From: Frateuria_A sp051900535
GTDB lineage: Bacteria; Pseudomonadota; Gammaproteobacteria; Xanthomonadales; Rhodanobacteraceae
Length of the DNA stretch: 64,000 nucleotides
Direction of reading: 5' to 3'
NCBI RefSeq assembly: GCF_051900535.1
Contig: NZ_JBHZGI010000001.1
Location: 930,001-994,000 of the forward strand
Below are positions 56,501 to 64,000 of the stretch, piece by piece. Under the pieces are notes generated by a model. The model ran no database searches. It saw only the letters and a program-made list of their open reading frames with translations, and had not been told where the DNA came from. Made by a program: the position numbers and the translations under genes. Position 1 is the first letter of the stretch. Every line of letters begins with the position of its first letter.

Positions 56501-57200
56501 CGGGCGAATCGAGGTTCAGCTCCTCCTGCTTGTAGGTCAGGTGCCATTGCGGATGCGCACGGCGCTCGTCGAGCTGCGCCTCCAGTTCCAGCGGGATGTC
56601 CTCGTGCAGCTGCAGTGCCGCCATGAGTCCGACGAACGGATCGTCGGTGCCGTTCGCTGCCGAGCCGGCGTGCAACGTGCCGCTTGCGGCCGAAGCGAGG
56701 CTTCCGCTGGGGAAGGCGTGGACCGACACGATCGTGCCGTCGATGAAGACCGCGACCGTGTCGGTGTCGTAGACCAGGTCGGCGGCGTGCCAGTCGGCGG
56801 TCTTGAGGTCCATCAAGTGTTGGGTGGAGGCCTCACCGGTGCCGTGCGCCTGCGTCGTCACGCGAGCGACGAGCTGGTATTCGCTGGTACCACCGTCCGG
56901 CTCGAGATCGAGGGAGATGGGTGGAGCGGTCGCCGCGATCAGGGTCTGCCGCGCCGCGACAGGGCCGCCTGGCTTGAACACGACGCGCGCGCAGAACTTC
57001 TCCGCCCCGGGCTTGCCGGTCGGCAGCGCGACGTCCAGCGTGCCGCCCGCCTTGAAGTCGAGCGCCTGCGGGTAGGCACCCAGCACCGTCGAGCCCGGCC
57101 CGGTGACCACGGTGCAGTTCGCCACGGTGGCAGGCAATGAAGCGTCCGGATTGGCGGGGGTCGTGCGGTCGAGCGTGTAATCGATGATCTTCTGGCTCAT
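53550..57200 (-). CDS. Very large multidomain protein: lectin-like, LGFP repeats, C2-like and papain-like region
   Basis: 1216 residues starting at the ATG at 57200 (AAGGGG upstream). I recognise no full-length homologue. Regions by eye: a LamG/concanavalin-like sandwich (about 35-210); four LGFP-type repeats (about 255-480, with YWSGATGAIPVTG, AFEVHGDILARYL, ATWGFPTTNEADV and DLGFPTSGQSDI); a C2-like sandwich (about 484-600) with an acidic loop DSDWPDDDDFLG; a papain-like stretch with KGNCFGMSLEAIY (Cys686), APHCVLPVGWDD (His782) and IRDPNFP (Asp802); one hydrophobic segment (about 860-880); and a C-terminal beta-rich domain (about 1090-1200). No signal peptide is visible, so export would need a special route. 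LGFP repeats are typical of cell-wall-binding proteins. Confidence 0.8.
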   Translation of the reverse strand: MSQKIIDYTLDRTTPANPDASLPATVANCTVVTGPGSTVLGAYPQALDFKAGGTLDVALPTGKPGAEKFCARVVFKPGGPVAARQTLIAATAPPISLDLEPDGGTSEYQLVARVTTQAHGTGEASTQHLMDLKTADWHAADLVYDTDTVAVFIDGTIVSVHAFPSGSLASAASGTLHAGSAANGTDDPFVGLMAALQLHEDIPLELEAQLDERRAHPQWHLTYKQEELNLDSPVGEFYYDLPSESWIQEFAGTTLMYNETTGLAFEMHGAILAAYRALPFRIELGFLISDEMDGAQGGSRKSLFSRGGIYWSGATGAIPVTGQTWVDYEGMGEGGAIGLPLAPAQTISGGRRQVFQGAEMYWKSGAAKAFEVHGDILARYLSTGGAATWGFPTTNEADVLDGATAIGRQSEFEGCTIYWSGATGAYDVRGDILRKYKEVQGPAGDLGFPTSGQSDISGASGYYNTFQRGSILWFGSYADTLACVPFEITLTRVDTQESEPWYKGENDVYLQASIAEGGHVLHAERLPASGDSDGNNIFDAGPKTFDLGPEGIVPNDPNRTITFRLEIWDSDWPDDDDFLGTFEYVLTMANAWGLRDSPSGVFNSGGFDKINSVAWSVSPKVDLASLTEAQKWWGARNKGTDEITYPQYAAAFSDVDSDPDWWDPRDWLAKLFYEAVCKGLADKGNCFGMSLEAIYSKKLRSALRLPIDRFKDAHWEAIRNEFNIKHQYQVGAPAIWWFVGEFLSGKTHDPVSVFQATRALHAAGCDPVLCISQNWDFSGAPHCVLPVGWDDSATPWRMAIRDPNFPTTGINDAPRSIEVDPSANTYSYAGSKSYSGGEWSGGRMHYMPWEVVNERPRTPVFEAVMLLLSGVILIVGDDSETSALTDENGVDLDAFGADSIDRLKNGKSLAHKFVSVKGFDQHRRECSRTHDGPRPDRPPDIRHPRGHGVLTSELYLRSEPKVFSRQPPAGGKRGGDDWRRLTLREYLCLLAPHDIRELFERHPDYVAANNHRLMYRLADTGLVREVMSAALAGTTPGSGTVSKNYIHRLRALRRGRLQYGIKEGLSELLFVADSAAGDYDTFRVKDLGTHTRTVSVSSSRDKLLRVLISNRLGGGADYLRMDIDGVALAAGNELQINPRPGIGGVELVCSGQAIEAQVTVHYVRRGVELSGRFDLKEQDGLRVVPSTLVASNQLKVSRINALFGAPQSSTLVTASP

Positions 57201-57907
57201 GACGGAGATACCCCTTGGAGTAGTCCACGCCGCTGGGGCCGCCATGGGGTGCGACGCGTGTGTCCCGGATAGCCACGCCTGTTCCCGTCGCCGGGTCGAT
57301 CACGGCACCGGTCGGTCGATGGCTGTGCATACCCGGGAGGCGAGCCTCGCCGGCGATCCCGCTGGGTGTCGACGGTTGCGGATGGGCGCACCCGCCGGGT
57401 GCGCGGTCTTGCCTGCACTCTGCGAGCCCTGGGATGGCATGAGCGCCTCCCGCCACGGACATGGCCGACCGCCAGGGCAACGGGTCAGGCCAGTGACCGA
57501 ACAGGCGCGGCGGTGCATGCATGCGTGCCGTCGCGCCCATGGCGCCTTATACGCTCGCTTCCCCGACGGCCACGATGGGCACGGCGTGTGCGGATGGTGA
57601 GGCCTCCTTCACGCAGGCCAGGGGCCGTTCAAGCACGCTTGCGGGCGTGCGGCAGGCCGGGAGTAACCCTCTGCCGAAGCCAGGCGCACATCCGGTGCCG
57701 TGGTTACGGCCGGATCCTCGCTCGTCCGGCGCGGCGCAGCGGAGCGAGCCGTCGCGGGCGATAGCGGACTGCTCCGTGCCGGCGGCCGACCACGCTCGCC
57801 TGCTGCCACCCCGCTGTCAGCAGCGACGCCGACGAGAGCGGTTCGCCCGGTGTGTTTCGCCCGGGCCCACTGGCATTATTGGCGAACCCCTGCCCCCGGC
57901 TCCCCCC
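57201..57907. other. 707-bp region without a recognisable gene
   Basis: Upstream of the large LGFP gene and of the rhtA-like gene. It holds a perfect 8-bp hairpin (GCGCACCC with GGGTGCGC, loop GCC, 57386-57404) and several degenerate GC-rich palindromes. Open frames across it have no start signals and are not convincing. It is the longest gene-free stretch in the window. Confidence 0.7.
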
Positions 57908-58792
57908 ATGTCACCACGCTTCGCCGTTGCCCCGGTCGCGCTCGCGATCGGCGCGTTGTTGATCAGCATGGTTTCCTACCAATGTGGCGCGTCTCTGGCC
58001 AAGCACCTGTTCCCGCAGGTCGGGGCCCAGGGCGCTACCGCCTATCGGCTGGGGCTCAGCGCGCTGATCCTGCTGCTCTGGCGGCGGCCGTGGCGACGTG
58101 CGAACGGCAAGCGGGACTGGCTGGCGCTGTGGGGCTATGGCCTTTCGATGGGCGCCATGAACCTCGTGTTTTACATGTCGCTGCGCACGATCCCGCTGGG
58201 CATCGCGGTCGCGCTCGAGTTCACCGGGCCGCTGGCGCTGGCGCTCGCCGGGTCCCGCCGCGCGGTCGACTTCGTATGGATCGCGCTGGTGATCGCCGGG
58301 CTGGTCCTCCTGCTGCCGCTGCATGCGCAGGCGGCGTCGCTCGATCCGGTGGGGGTGATGTACGCGTTGGCAGCCGGCGTGGGCTGGGCGCTGTACATCG
58401 TGCTGGGAAAGAAAGTCGGCGCGAGCCACGGCGGCGATGCGGTGACGCTCGGCATCTCGATCGGTGCCCTGCTGGTGATCCCGTTCGGCGCCGCGCACGC
58501 TGGCAGCGCACTGCTGTCGCCTGCCCTGCTGCCGTACGCGCTGGGTGTCGCGTTGCTCAGTTCGGCGTTGCCTTACTCGTTGGAGATGGTCGCATTGACC
58601 CGGTTGCCGGCGCGCACGTTCAGCACGCTGTTGAGCCTGGAGCCCGCCATCGCCGCGGTTGCGGGCGCGGCACTGCTGGATCAGCGGCTCAGCCTGCTGC
58701 AGTGGCTGGCGATCCTCGCCATCATCGTGGCGGCCACCGGTACCGCGCTGAGCGTGCAGCGGCCGGAGCTGGTCGAGCCGTTGGCCAACTGA
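57908..58792 (+). CDS. EamA/DMT-family exporter, RhtA-like
   Basis: 294-residue membrane protein with ten helices in two EamA repeats. GAQGATAYRLGLSALILLLW and the second-half LSSALPYSLEMVALTRLPAR then TFSTLLSLEPAIAAVAG, near-identical in pattern to E. coli RhtA, suggest threonine/homoserine export. The start is the ATG at 57908 after CCCCCC, with no obvious ribosome binding site. It is followed 38 bases later by the KAP NTPase on the same strand and could share a transcript with it. Confidence 0.88.
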   Translation: MSPRFAVAPVALAIGALLISMVSYQCGASLAKHLFPQVGAQGATAYRLGLSALILLLWRRPWRRANGKRDWLALWGYGLSMGAMNLVFYMSLRTIPLGIAVALEFTGPLALALAGSRRAVDFVWIALVIAGLVLLLPLHAQAASLDPVGVMYALAAGVGWALYIVLGKKVGASHGGDAVTLGISIGALLVIPFGAAHAGSALLSPALLPYALGVALLSSALPYSLEMVALTRLPARTFSTLLSLEPAIAAVAGAALLDQRLSLLQWLAILAIIVAATGTALSVQRPELVEPLAN

Positions 58793-58830
58793 GCGCTACC
58801 CACTTACGACTCAAGCAAGGAGCAGCAGAA

Positions 58831-60360
58831 GTGACCGAGGAACCCGCAGTGCAGCCGGAAGGAACTTGGACTGATGACGTTTTAGATCGCAAACGTCTCG
58901 CTGACTTCCTAAGCGCTTACCTCACGCAAGAGGCTGGCAATCTCGCTAGAACAAAGGGCATTGGCCTGACAATTTCGCTCGATGCCGACTGGGGCTACGG
59001 AAAGAGCTTTTTCGTACGCCACTGGGCTCACGACTTAAGAGGAAAAGGTCACCCTGTCGTGATGTTCGACGCGTGGGAGAACGATATTGGCGAGGCAGCC
59101 TCCATAGCATTGATGGCCGTCATCAAAGATGAGCTTGAAGAATGGGAAAAGCGCCTTCCTAACGGAGAACGGCTTAAAAAGCGGATATCAAAATCGACTT
59201 CCGAGGTGGTGAGGAACCTGAGGCGTGCCGTCCTACCTGCCACCAAGGTCGTCGTAGAGAGCTTGATAAAGAAAACTACAGGGATTGCGGTAGGTGAGTT
59301 GCTGGACCTCAGCACTGACCGCGACGATCACACTGGAGTAAAGGATTTGTCATCAGCCACCTCCGCAACTATTGAAAAAGGCCTTGATCGCGTATTCAAG
59401 GCAGCATTGGACGAACATAAGAGCAAAAGTATCGCCATCAAGGAATTTAAAGAATCCCTGGGCAATTTAGTCGAGGCATTTGAACAGAGCTTGAGCGCAA
59501 ATTTGCCGATGTTCGTCTTTGTAGACGAAGTTGATAGGTGTCGACCATCCTACGCAATCAAACTACTTGAAGAAATCAAGCATGTCTTCGGGGCGCGCAA
59601 CGTCTGCTTCGTACTCTCGACCAACCAAAACCAACTAGCCGAGTCGATAAGGGCGATTTACGGCGCGGGTTTTGATGCCCAAAGATATCTAAAACGGTTT
59701 TTTGACAGGCGGTGTCAACTTCCGGAACCGGACCATAAAAGTTATGCGAAACTCCTAATTTCGGAAAACCCGGACATTTGCGGCAAAGAGCTTTTTACCG
59801 GACTCCCCAAAGAAGACGTTAGCACGCACGCCCTGCAACGGTCTCTTGCCGTGGTGACGGAAGCCTTTGGCCTTGACCTTCGATCTGAGAAGCAAGTCTT
59901 CCAGGTCACGCTTTCGGCCGTCTCAGCGATTGAACGCCAGACGATCTTTATTTTGTGGTTACTATTTCTCGCGGCGCTGGACCATAAAGACTCAACAGCT
60001 CTAAGCGATCTTTTTAATAACAAGCGGGACCGACAGGGCTTCCATGAGAGGTGCCGACCCAGCCTGGTGAGGGATATAGAGTTCAAGCACCTCATGCCGC
60101 GCGAGGAATATGGCTCCCGTCAAACCGAGCATGCAGTTCTCCTCTCGGAGATCGCATGGCAGTTTTACAGCTGGTCGTTCCAGTCACTAAACGAGCTTTT
60201 CGAACAAAGCTCAGGCACCAACCGTTTTAATTATCCCGCAAACAACATAAATCAGCTGGCGGCAGAGATGCCGCACTCGTACAGCTCCGGACAGGTTTTC
60301 AAGCCTTCCATACGGGATTACCCCGACTTGTTAAGGTATGCCGGCCTAGCAAGCGCCTGA
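58831..60360 (+). CDS. KAP-family P-loop NTPase (candidate defence gene)
   Basis: 509-residue protein starting at the GTG at 58831 with AAGGAG 8-13 bases before it. Walker A is DADWGYGKSFF (Lys58), Walker B MFVFVDEVDRCRP (Asp232 and the following Glu), and sensor-like LSTNQNQLAESI follows. These are KAP signatures (Kidins220/PifA). Family members often have membrane helices in the insert; here the region around 135-155 is only weakly hydrophobic, with one further hydrophobic stretch (FILWLLFLAALDH). Codon and base use are clearly AT-richer than all neighbours, a sign of recent acquisition. PifA excludes phage T7 and QatA is a KAP defence protein. No qatBCD-like neighbours occur here. Confidence 0.85.
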   Translation: MTEEPAVQPEGTWTDDVLDRKRLADFLSAYLTQEAGNLARTKGIGLTISLDADWGYGKSFFVRHWAHDLRGKGHPVVMFDAWENDIGEAASIALMAVIKDELEEWEKRLPNGERLKKRISKSTSEVVRNLRRAVLPATKVVVESLIKKTTGIAVGELLDLSTDRDDHTGVKDLSSATSATIEKGLDRVFKAALDEHKSKSIAIKEFKESLGNLVEAFEQSLSANLPMFVFVDEVDRCRPSYAIKLLEEIKHVFGARNVCFVLSTNQNQLAESIRAIYGAGFDAQRYLKRFFDRRCQLPEPDHKSYAKLLISENPDICGKELFTGLPKEDVSTHALQRSLAVVTEAFGLDLRSEKQVFQVTLSAVSAIERQTIFILWLLFLAALDHKDSTALSDLFNNKRDRQGFHERCRPSLVRDIEFKHLMPREEYGSRQTEHAVLLSEIAWQFYSWSFQSLNELFEQSSGTNRFNYPANNINQLAAEMPHSYSSGQVFKPSIRDYPDLLRYAGLASA

Positions 60361-60370
60361 ATTACTGCAT

Positions 60371-60401
60371 AAAAAAGCCCGCTAAGGTGCGGGCTTTTTT
60401 T
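60371..60401. terminator. Bidirectional rho-independent terminator after the KAP gene
   Basis: AAAAAAGCCCGC (60371-60382) and GCGGGCTTTTTT (60389-60400) form a stem with a 6-base loop and T runs in both directions. It separates the KAP gene from the convergent htpG. Confidence 0.92.
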
Positions 60402-60425
60402 ATGATCGCCACTCTGTGGCGCGGC

Positions 60426-62294
60426 TTATCCCAGCAACACGCGATTCATCCGCTGCACGAAAGCCGCCGGGTCCGGCAGCTGCGCCCCGGCCGCGATCTC
60501 GGCCTGTTCCAGCAGCAGCGCGGCGAGGTCGCGCGCCTTGCCCTCGTCGGGTTCCGCTTCCACGCGCCTGACCAGTGCGTGCGCCGGATTGATCTCCAGC
60601 GTGGGCTTGCTCTCGGGCATGTCGTGGCCGGCCTCGCGCAGCAGGCGGGCCAGGTGCGGCGCCATCTCGTAGTCGGACAGGGCCAGGCACGAGGGGCTAT
60701 CGGTGAGGCGGGCGGAAACCCTGACGTCGCCGACGCGATCGCCCAACAGTTCCTTGAGCTTCGCGAGCAGCGGCTCGGCGGCCTTCGCCGCTTCTTCCTG
60801 CTTGCGCTTGTCGGCCTCGTCCAGCGGCACCTCGCCCTTGGCGACGCTCTGGAGCTTCTTGCCGTCGTACTCGCTGAGCGAGCCGAGCATCCATTCGTCG
60901 ATGCGGTCGGACATCAGCAGCACTTCGATGTCCCTGGCTTTGAACGCTTCCAGTTGCGGACTGCCGGCGGCGGCCGCGTAGCCGTCGGCGGTGATGTACC
61001 AGATGGCGTCCTGACCGACCTTCATGCGGCCGATGTAGTCGTCGAAGCCCGTGGTCTGGTTTGCGCCCTCGCCCCCGGTCGAGGCAAAACGCAACAACTT
61101 GGCGATGCGCTCGCGGTTGTTCGCGTCCTCGGCGATGCCCTCTTTCAGGGTGTTGCCGAACGCCTTGTAGAAGGTGGCGAACTTCTCCGGCTCGTCCTTG
61201 GCCAGTTTCTCGATCAGGTCGAGCACGCGCTTGACGCAGGCGGCCTTGATGCGGTCGAGTTGGCGGTTGTGCTGCAGGATCTCGCGGCTGACGTTGAGCG
61301 GCAGGTCATCGGCGTCGACCACGCCGCGCACGAAGCGCAGGTAGTTGGGCAGCAGCTCCTCGGCGGCGTCCATGATGAAGACGCGCTTGATGTAGAGCTT
61401 CAGCCCCTTGCGCTCGTCGCGGCCACCCATCATCAGGTCGAACGGCGGCTGCGCGGGCAGGTAAAGCAGCGTGGTGAAGCTCTGGCTGCCCTCGACCCGA
61501 TTGTGCGTCCAGGCCAGCGCATCGTTGAAGTCGTGCCCGAGCGACTTGTAGAAGCTCTGGTAGTCCTCATCGCTGATCTCGCTTTTGGGCTTGGTCCACA
61601 AGGCGCCGGCGTCGTTGACGGTTTCCCATTCGGTGGTCGGCTTGCCCGCTTCTTCCTTCGGCATGCGGATCGGGAAGGCAACGTGGTCGGAGTACTTGCG
61701 GATCAGCGAGGCGAGTTGCCAGCGCTTGAGGAATTCGTCCTCGTCGGCCTTCAGGTGCAGGACCACGGTGGTGCCGCGATCACCGAGCTCGACCTGCTCC
61801 AGCGAATATTCGCCCTTGCCGTCGCTCTCCCACTTCACGCCCTCGTCCACCGAGGCCCCGGCACGGCGGGTGAGCACGGTGACCCGGTCGGCCACCACGA
61901 AAGCCGAGTAGAAGCCCACGCCGAACTGGCCGATCATGCGCGCGTCGGCCTTCTGTTCGCCGCTCATCGCCTCGAGGAACCGCCGGGTGCCGGAGCTGGC
62001 AATGGTGCCGATGTTCGCGACCACTTCGTCGCGACTCATGCCGATGCCGTTGTCACGCACGGTGACGGTGCGCGCCTGCTCGTCCCAGCTTACGTCGATG
62101 TGCAGCTCGCCTTCGCCAGCGAGCAGCTCCGGATGCGCAATCGATTCGAAGCGCAACTTGTCGCAGGCGTCGGAGGCGTTGGAGACGAGCTCGCGCAGGA
62201 AGATTTCCTTGTGCGAGTAAAGCGAATGGGTGACCAGGTGCAGGACCTGGGCGACTTCGGCTTCGAACTTGCGGGTTTCGGTGGATGCGGTCAT
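60426..62294 (-). CDS. htpG: Hsp90-family chaperone HtpG
   Basis: 622 residues, within two of E. coli HtpG. The N-terminal GHKL ATP-binding domain has EIFLRELVSNASDACDKLR (catalytic Glu), VRDNGIGMSRDEV and MIGQFGVGFYSAFVVADRV. The middle domain shows the catalytic-loop Arg in PLNVSREILQHN. The C-terminal dimerisation domain is complete to FVQRMNRVLLG. The start is the ATG at 62294 (MTASTETRKFEAEV); the frame stays open to 62420 through repeat sequence. The upstream gap holds a family B repeat pair. No heat-shock promoter is obvious. Confidence 0.98.
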   Translation of the reverse strand: MTASTETRKFEAEVAQVLHLVTHSLYSHKEIFLRELVSNASDACDKLRFESIAHPELLAGEGELHIDVSWDEQARTVTVRDNGIGMSRDEVVANIGTIASSGTRRFLEAMSGEQKADARMIGQFGVGFYSAFVVADRVTVLTRRAGASVDEGVKWESDGKGEYSLEQVELGDRGTTVVLHLKADEDEFLKRWQLASLIRKYSDHVAFPIRMPKEEAGKPTTEWETVNDAGALWTKPKSEISDEDYQSFYKSLGHDFNDALAWTHNRVEGSQSFTTLLYLPAQPPFDLMMGGRDERKGLKLYIKRVFIMDAAEELLPNYLRFVRGVVDADDLPLNVSREILQHNRQLDRIKAACVKRVLDLIEKLAKDEPEKFATFYKAFGNTLKEGIAEDANNRERIAKLLRFASTGGEGANQTTGFDDYIGRMKVGQDAIWYITADGYAAAAGSPQLEAFKARDIEVLLMSDRIDEWMLGSLSEYDGKKLQSVAKGEVPLDEADKRKQEEAAKAAEPLLAKLKELLGDRVGDVRVSARLTDSPSCLALSDYEMAPHLARLLREAGHDMPESKPTLEINPAHALVRRVEAEPDEGKARDLAALLLEQAEIAAGAQLPDPAAFVQRMNRVLLG

Positions 62295-62331
62295 TGCGGT
62301 GATGCTTCCCAGGTAACGACAAAAGACATTT

Positions 62332-62440
62332 CCCTCTCCCACCGGGAGAGGGTGCCCGAAAGACGGGAGAGGGTTCGGGCGGAGCGAACTGCCCGGCACC
62401 ATCGAACCCTGTCCCCCCACCCTCTCCCGTGGGGAGAGGG
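62332..62440. repeat. Palindromic intergenic repeat, family B (copy 3, double unit)
   Basis: The first hairpin, CCCTCTCCC with GGGAGAGGG, is at 62332-62352; a further GGGAGAGGG follows; a last hairpin CCCTCTCCC with GGGGAGAGGG is at 62420-62440. It fills most of the htpX-htpG gap and resembles the pair at 16462-16594. Confidence 0.75.
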
Positions 62441-62448
62441 ACTCACGC

Positions 62449-63342
62449 TCAGGCGCGGACGGCCTGCAGCGCGGCGATGCGTTCGTCCAGCGGCGGGTGG
62501 CTCATGAACAACCGCTGCAAGCCCGCGGCCATGTGGCCGGAGATGCCGAACGCGGCCATGGCCTTGGGCAGCGTGGTGGCGCCGTGGTCGCCCTTGAGCC
62601 GCTGCAGCGCGGAAATCATCGATCCACGACCGGCCAGCTGCGCGCCCGCGCGGTCGGCGCGGAATTCGCGCCAGCGCGAGAAGGCGGCCACGATCATCGA
62701 GGCGAACAGGCCGAACACCACCTGCAACACCATCACCGTGACGAAGTAGCCGATGCCGCTGCCGCCGCGATTGTCGCGCCCGCCGGAAAGCCAGCTGTCG
62801 ACCAGGCTGCCGACCACTCGGGCGGCCAGGATCACCAGCGTGTTGAGCACACCCTGGATCAGCGTCAGCGTGACCATGTCGCCATTGGCGATGTGGCCGA
62901 CCTCGTGGCCGAGTACGGCCGAGACCTGTTCGCGGTCCATCTGCTGCAGCAGGCCGGAACTGACCGCCACCAGCGAATTGTTCTTCGTCATGCCGGTGGC
63001 GAAGGCGTTCATCTCCGGCCCGTCGTAGATCGCCACCTCGGGCATGCCGATGCCGGCGGCCTGGGCATGCCGGCGCACGGTGTCGACGAGCCAGCGCTCC
63101 GCCTCGTTGCCCGGCTGCTCGATCACCCGGGCGCCGGTGGAGTACTTGGCGATGGTCTTGGACATCGCCAGCGAAATGAACGCGCCGCCCATGCCGAACA
63201 CGGCGGCGAAGACCAGCATGCCGGTCATGCCGCCGTAGCCGCGGGCGGCAGCCCACTGGTCGATGCCGAACAGGCGGCACACGATGCTCAGCAGCAGGAG
63301 GACGGCGATATTGGTGGCAAGGAAAAGGACGATTCGACGCAC
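62449..63342 (-). CDS. htpX: Membrane zinc metalloprotease HtpX
   Basis: 297-residue M48 protease (E. coli 293) that degrades misfolded membrane proteins. The start is a GTG at 63342 with RRIVLFLATNIAVLLLLS as first helix; the ORF stays open to 63420 but those residues are not in the family. The zinc site is VSAVLGHEVGHIANGD (HExxH), with the third ligand Glu in FSRWREFRADRAGA. Two or three further helices are present. It sits next to htpG, another envelope/cytosol stress gene, in the same direction. Confidence 0.96.
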   Translation of the reverse strand: MRRIVLFLATNIAVLLLLSIVCRLFGIDQWAAARGYGGMTGMLVFAAVFGMGGAFISLAMSKTIAKYSTGARVIEQPGNEAERWLVDTVRRHAQAAGIGMPEVAIYDGPEMNAFATGMTKNNSLVAVSSGLLQQMDREQVSAVLGHEVGHIANGDMVTLTLIQGVLNTLVILAARVVGSLVDSWLSGGRDNRGGSGIGYFVTVMVLQVVFGLFASMIVAAFSRWREFRADRAGAQLAGRGSMISALQRLKGDHGATTLPKAMAAFGISGHMAAGLQRLFMSHPPLDERIAALQAVRA

Positions 63343-63546
63343 GGCTGTCTCGTTTTGGCAGTCATGGAAATACGGTTCGCACCGCGAGGTGAGATTCGGG
63401 GCGCGGGCGGCTGGTTTCAAGGGGAACGCCGGCTCGCGAGAGGTCAGACCGGCTACCGTGGCGACGGTTCCGCGGCGTTCGGTCGCGGTGGTCCGGATTC
63501 GCGTTGCCGCGCTCAGGACGAACGGAACGGCGGGTAGACTGCCGCG

Positions 63547-64000
63547 ATGTCCTACTGCGGCCGCTTCGCCCCCTCACCCACCGGCCTGCTGCACTTCGGC
63601 TCGCTGGTGGCCGCGGTGGGGAGCTGGCTGTGCGCGCGCCATGCGGGCGGGCGATGGCTGCTGCGGGTGGAGGACATCGATCCGCCGCGCGAAGTGGCGG
63701 GCTCGGCGCAGGCGATCCTGGCCGCGCTGCCGGCGTTCGGGTTGGTGGCTGACGCGCCCGCGCTGTTCCAGTCGCAGCGCCAGGCTGCCTATGACGCGGC
63801 GTTCGACCGGTTGCGCTCGGCGGACCTGGTGTTTCCCTGCTGGTGCAGCCGGGCACAACTGGCGGCCGAAGGCGGGCTGCACCGTGACGGTCGTTGCATC
63901 GCCCTGCCCGACCCGGAACGTCCGCCGGCCTGGCGGATGCGCGTTCCCGACGGAACGATCGCCTTCGACGACGCGTTGCAGGGCCGGCAGCGGCAGGTCC
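63547..64000 (+). CDS. gluQ: Glutamyl-Q tRNA(Asp) synthetase, 3' truncated by the window edge
   Basis: 151 residues of an enzyme normally about 300 long. It is a GluRS-like paralogue lacking the anticodon domain that attaches glutamate to queuosine in tRNA(Asp). Features are CGRFAPSPTGLLHFGSLVAA (HIGH-type motif), RWLLRVEDIDPPREV and the zinc-binding CWCSRAQLAAEG with a later Cys (RDGRC). The start is the ATG at 63547. It is divergent from htpX, with about 200 bases between that show no clear regulatory sites. Confidence 0.92.
   Translation, partial: MSYCGRFAPSPTGLLHFGSLVAAVGSWLCARHAGGRWLLRVEDIDPPREVAGSAQAILAALPAFGLVADAPALFQSQRQAAYDAAFDRLRSADLVFPCWCSRAQLAAEGGLHRDGRCIALPDPERPPAWRMRVPDGTIAFDDALQGRQRQV

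Noticed and set aside
57700..58830. N-terminal extension giving the KAP protein 886 residues
   Set aside because: The extension is an out-of-frame reading of the rhtA-like gene; the GTG at 58831 has a good ribosome binding site and marks the composition change.
57700..60425. Prophage or integrative element around the KAP gene
   Set aside because: No integrase, att repeats, tRNA or phage genes; only one AT-rich gene is present.

Overview
The window is a dense, GC-rich chromosomal segment of a gammaproteobacterium of the order Xanthomonadales, most likely a Rhodanobacteraceae-type organism (Rhodanobacter, Dyella, Luteibacter or Frateuria relatives). The assignment rests on conserved blocks (pncC-recA-recX-alaS-csrA-tRNA-Ser; rpmI-rplT-pheS-pheT-ihfA-merR-tRNA-Pro), several TonB-dependent receptors, and protein sequences that look like those of xanthomonads. 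It is inference without a database search. Both edges cut genes: a methylglutaconyl-CoA hydratase on the left and a glutamyl-Q tRNA(Asp) synthetase on the right.

Layout. 1-5.6 kb: the end of a leucine-degradation gene, then a leftward operon of ABC ATPase, permease, two paralogous sensor kinases and one LuxR-type regulator, with an operator-like inverted repeat in front. 5.8-12.3 kb: class III aminotransferase, upp, proline iminopeptidase, and the divergent pair D-2-hydroxyglutarate dehydrogenase/serA, then tRNA-Pro. 12.4-17.4 kb: merR, ihfA, pheT, pheS, rplT, rpmI, with no infC in front. 17.5-27.2 kb: HMG-CoA lyase, two GNATs, thyA, an AIM24-family protein, lgt, an S9 peptidase, two TPM-domain proteins, LemA and dgkA. 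27.4-31 kb: a peptide transporter and a RegB/RegA redox two-component pair. 31-35.1 kb: a three-gene TonB receptor / BNR-repeat / thioredoxin-like operon.

35.2-43.6 kb: tRNA-Ser, csrA, alaS, recX, recA, pncC and divergent mutS. 43.7-49.3 kb: Hsp15, an AEC transporter, a phosphotransferase, then a TPP riboswitch that governs a TonB receptor and a PnuC-family permease, read here as a thiamine uptake operon. 49.3-53.5 kb: TRIC-like channel, M20 peptidase, phosphoesterase, a 51-residue membrane peptide and an MpaB-like protein. 53.5-60.4 kb is the most unusual part: a 1216-residue protein with lectin-like, LGFP-repeat, C2-like and papain-like regions, about 700 bp without a gene, an RhtA-like exporter, and a clearly AT-richer KAP P-loop NTPase that looks acquired and may be a defence gene. 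60.4-64 kb: htpG, htpX and gluQ.

Three families of short palindromic intergenic repeats are scattered through the window, and one of them supplies the stop codon of two unrelated genes. I saw no CRISPR array, insertion sequence, integrase, rRNA or replication origin.
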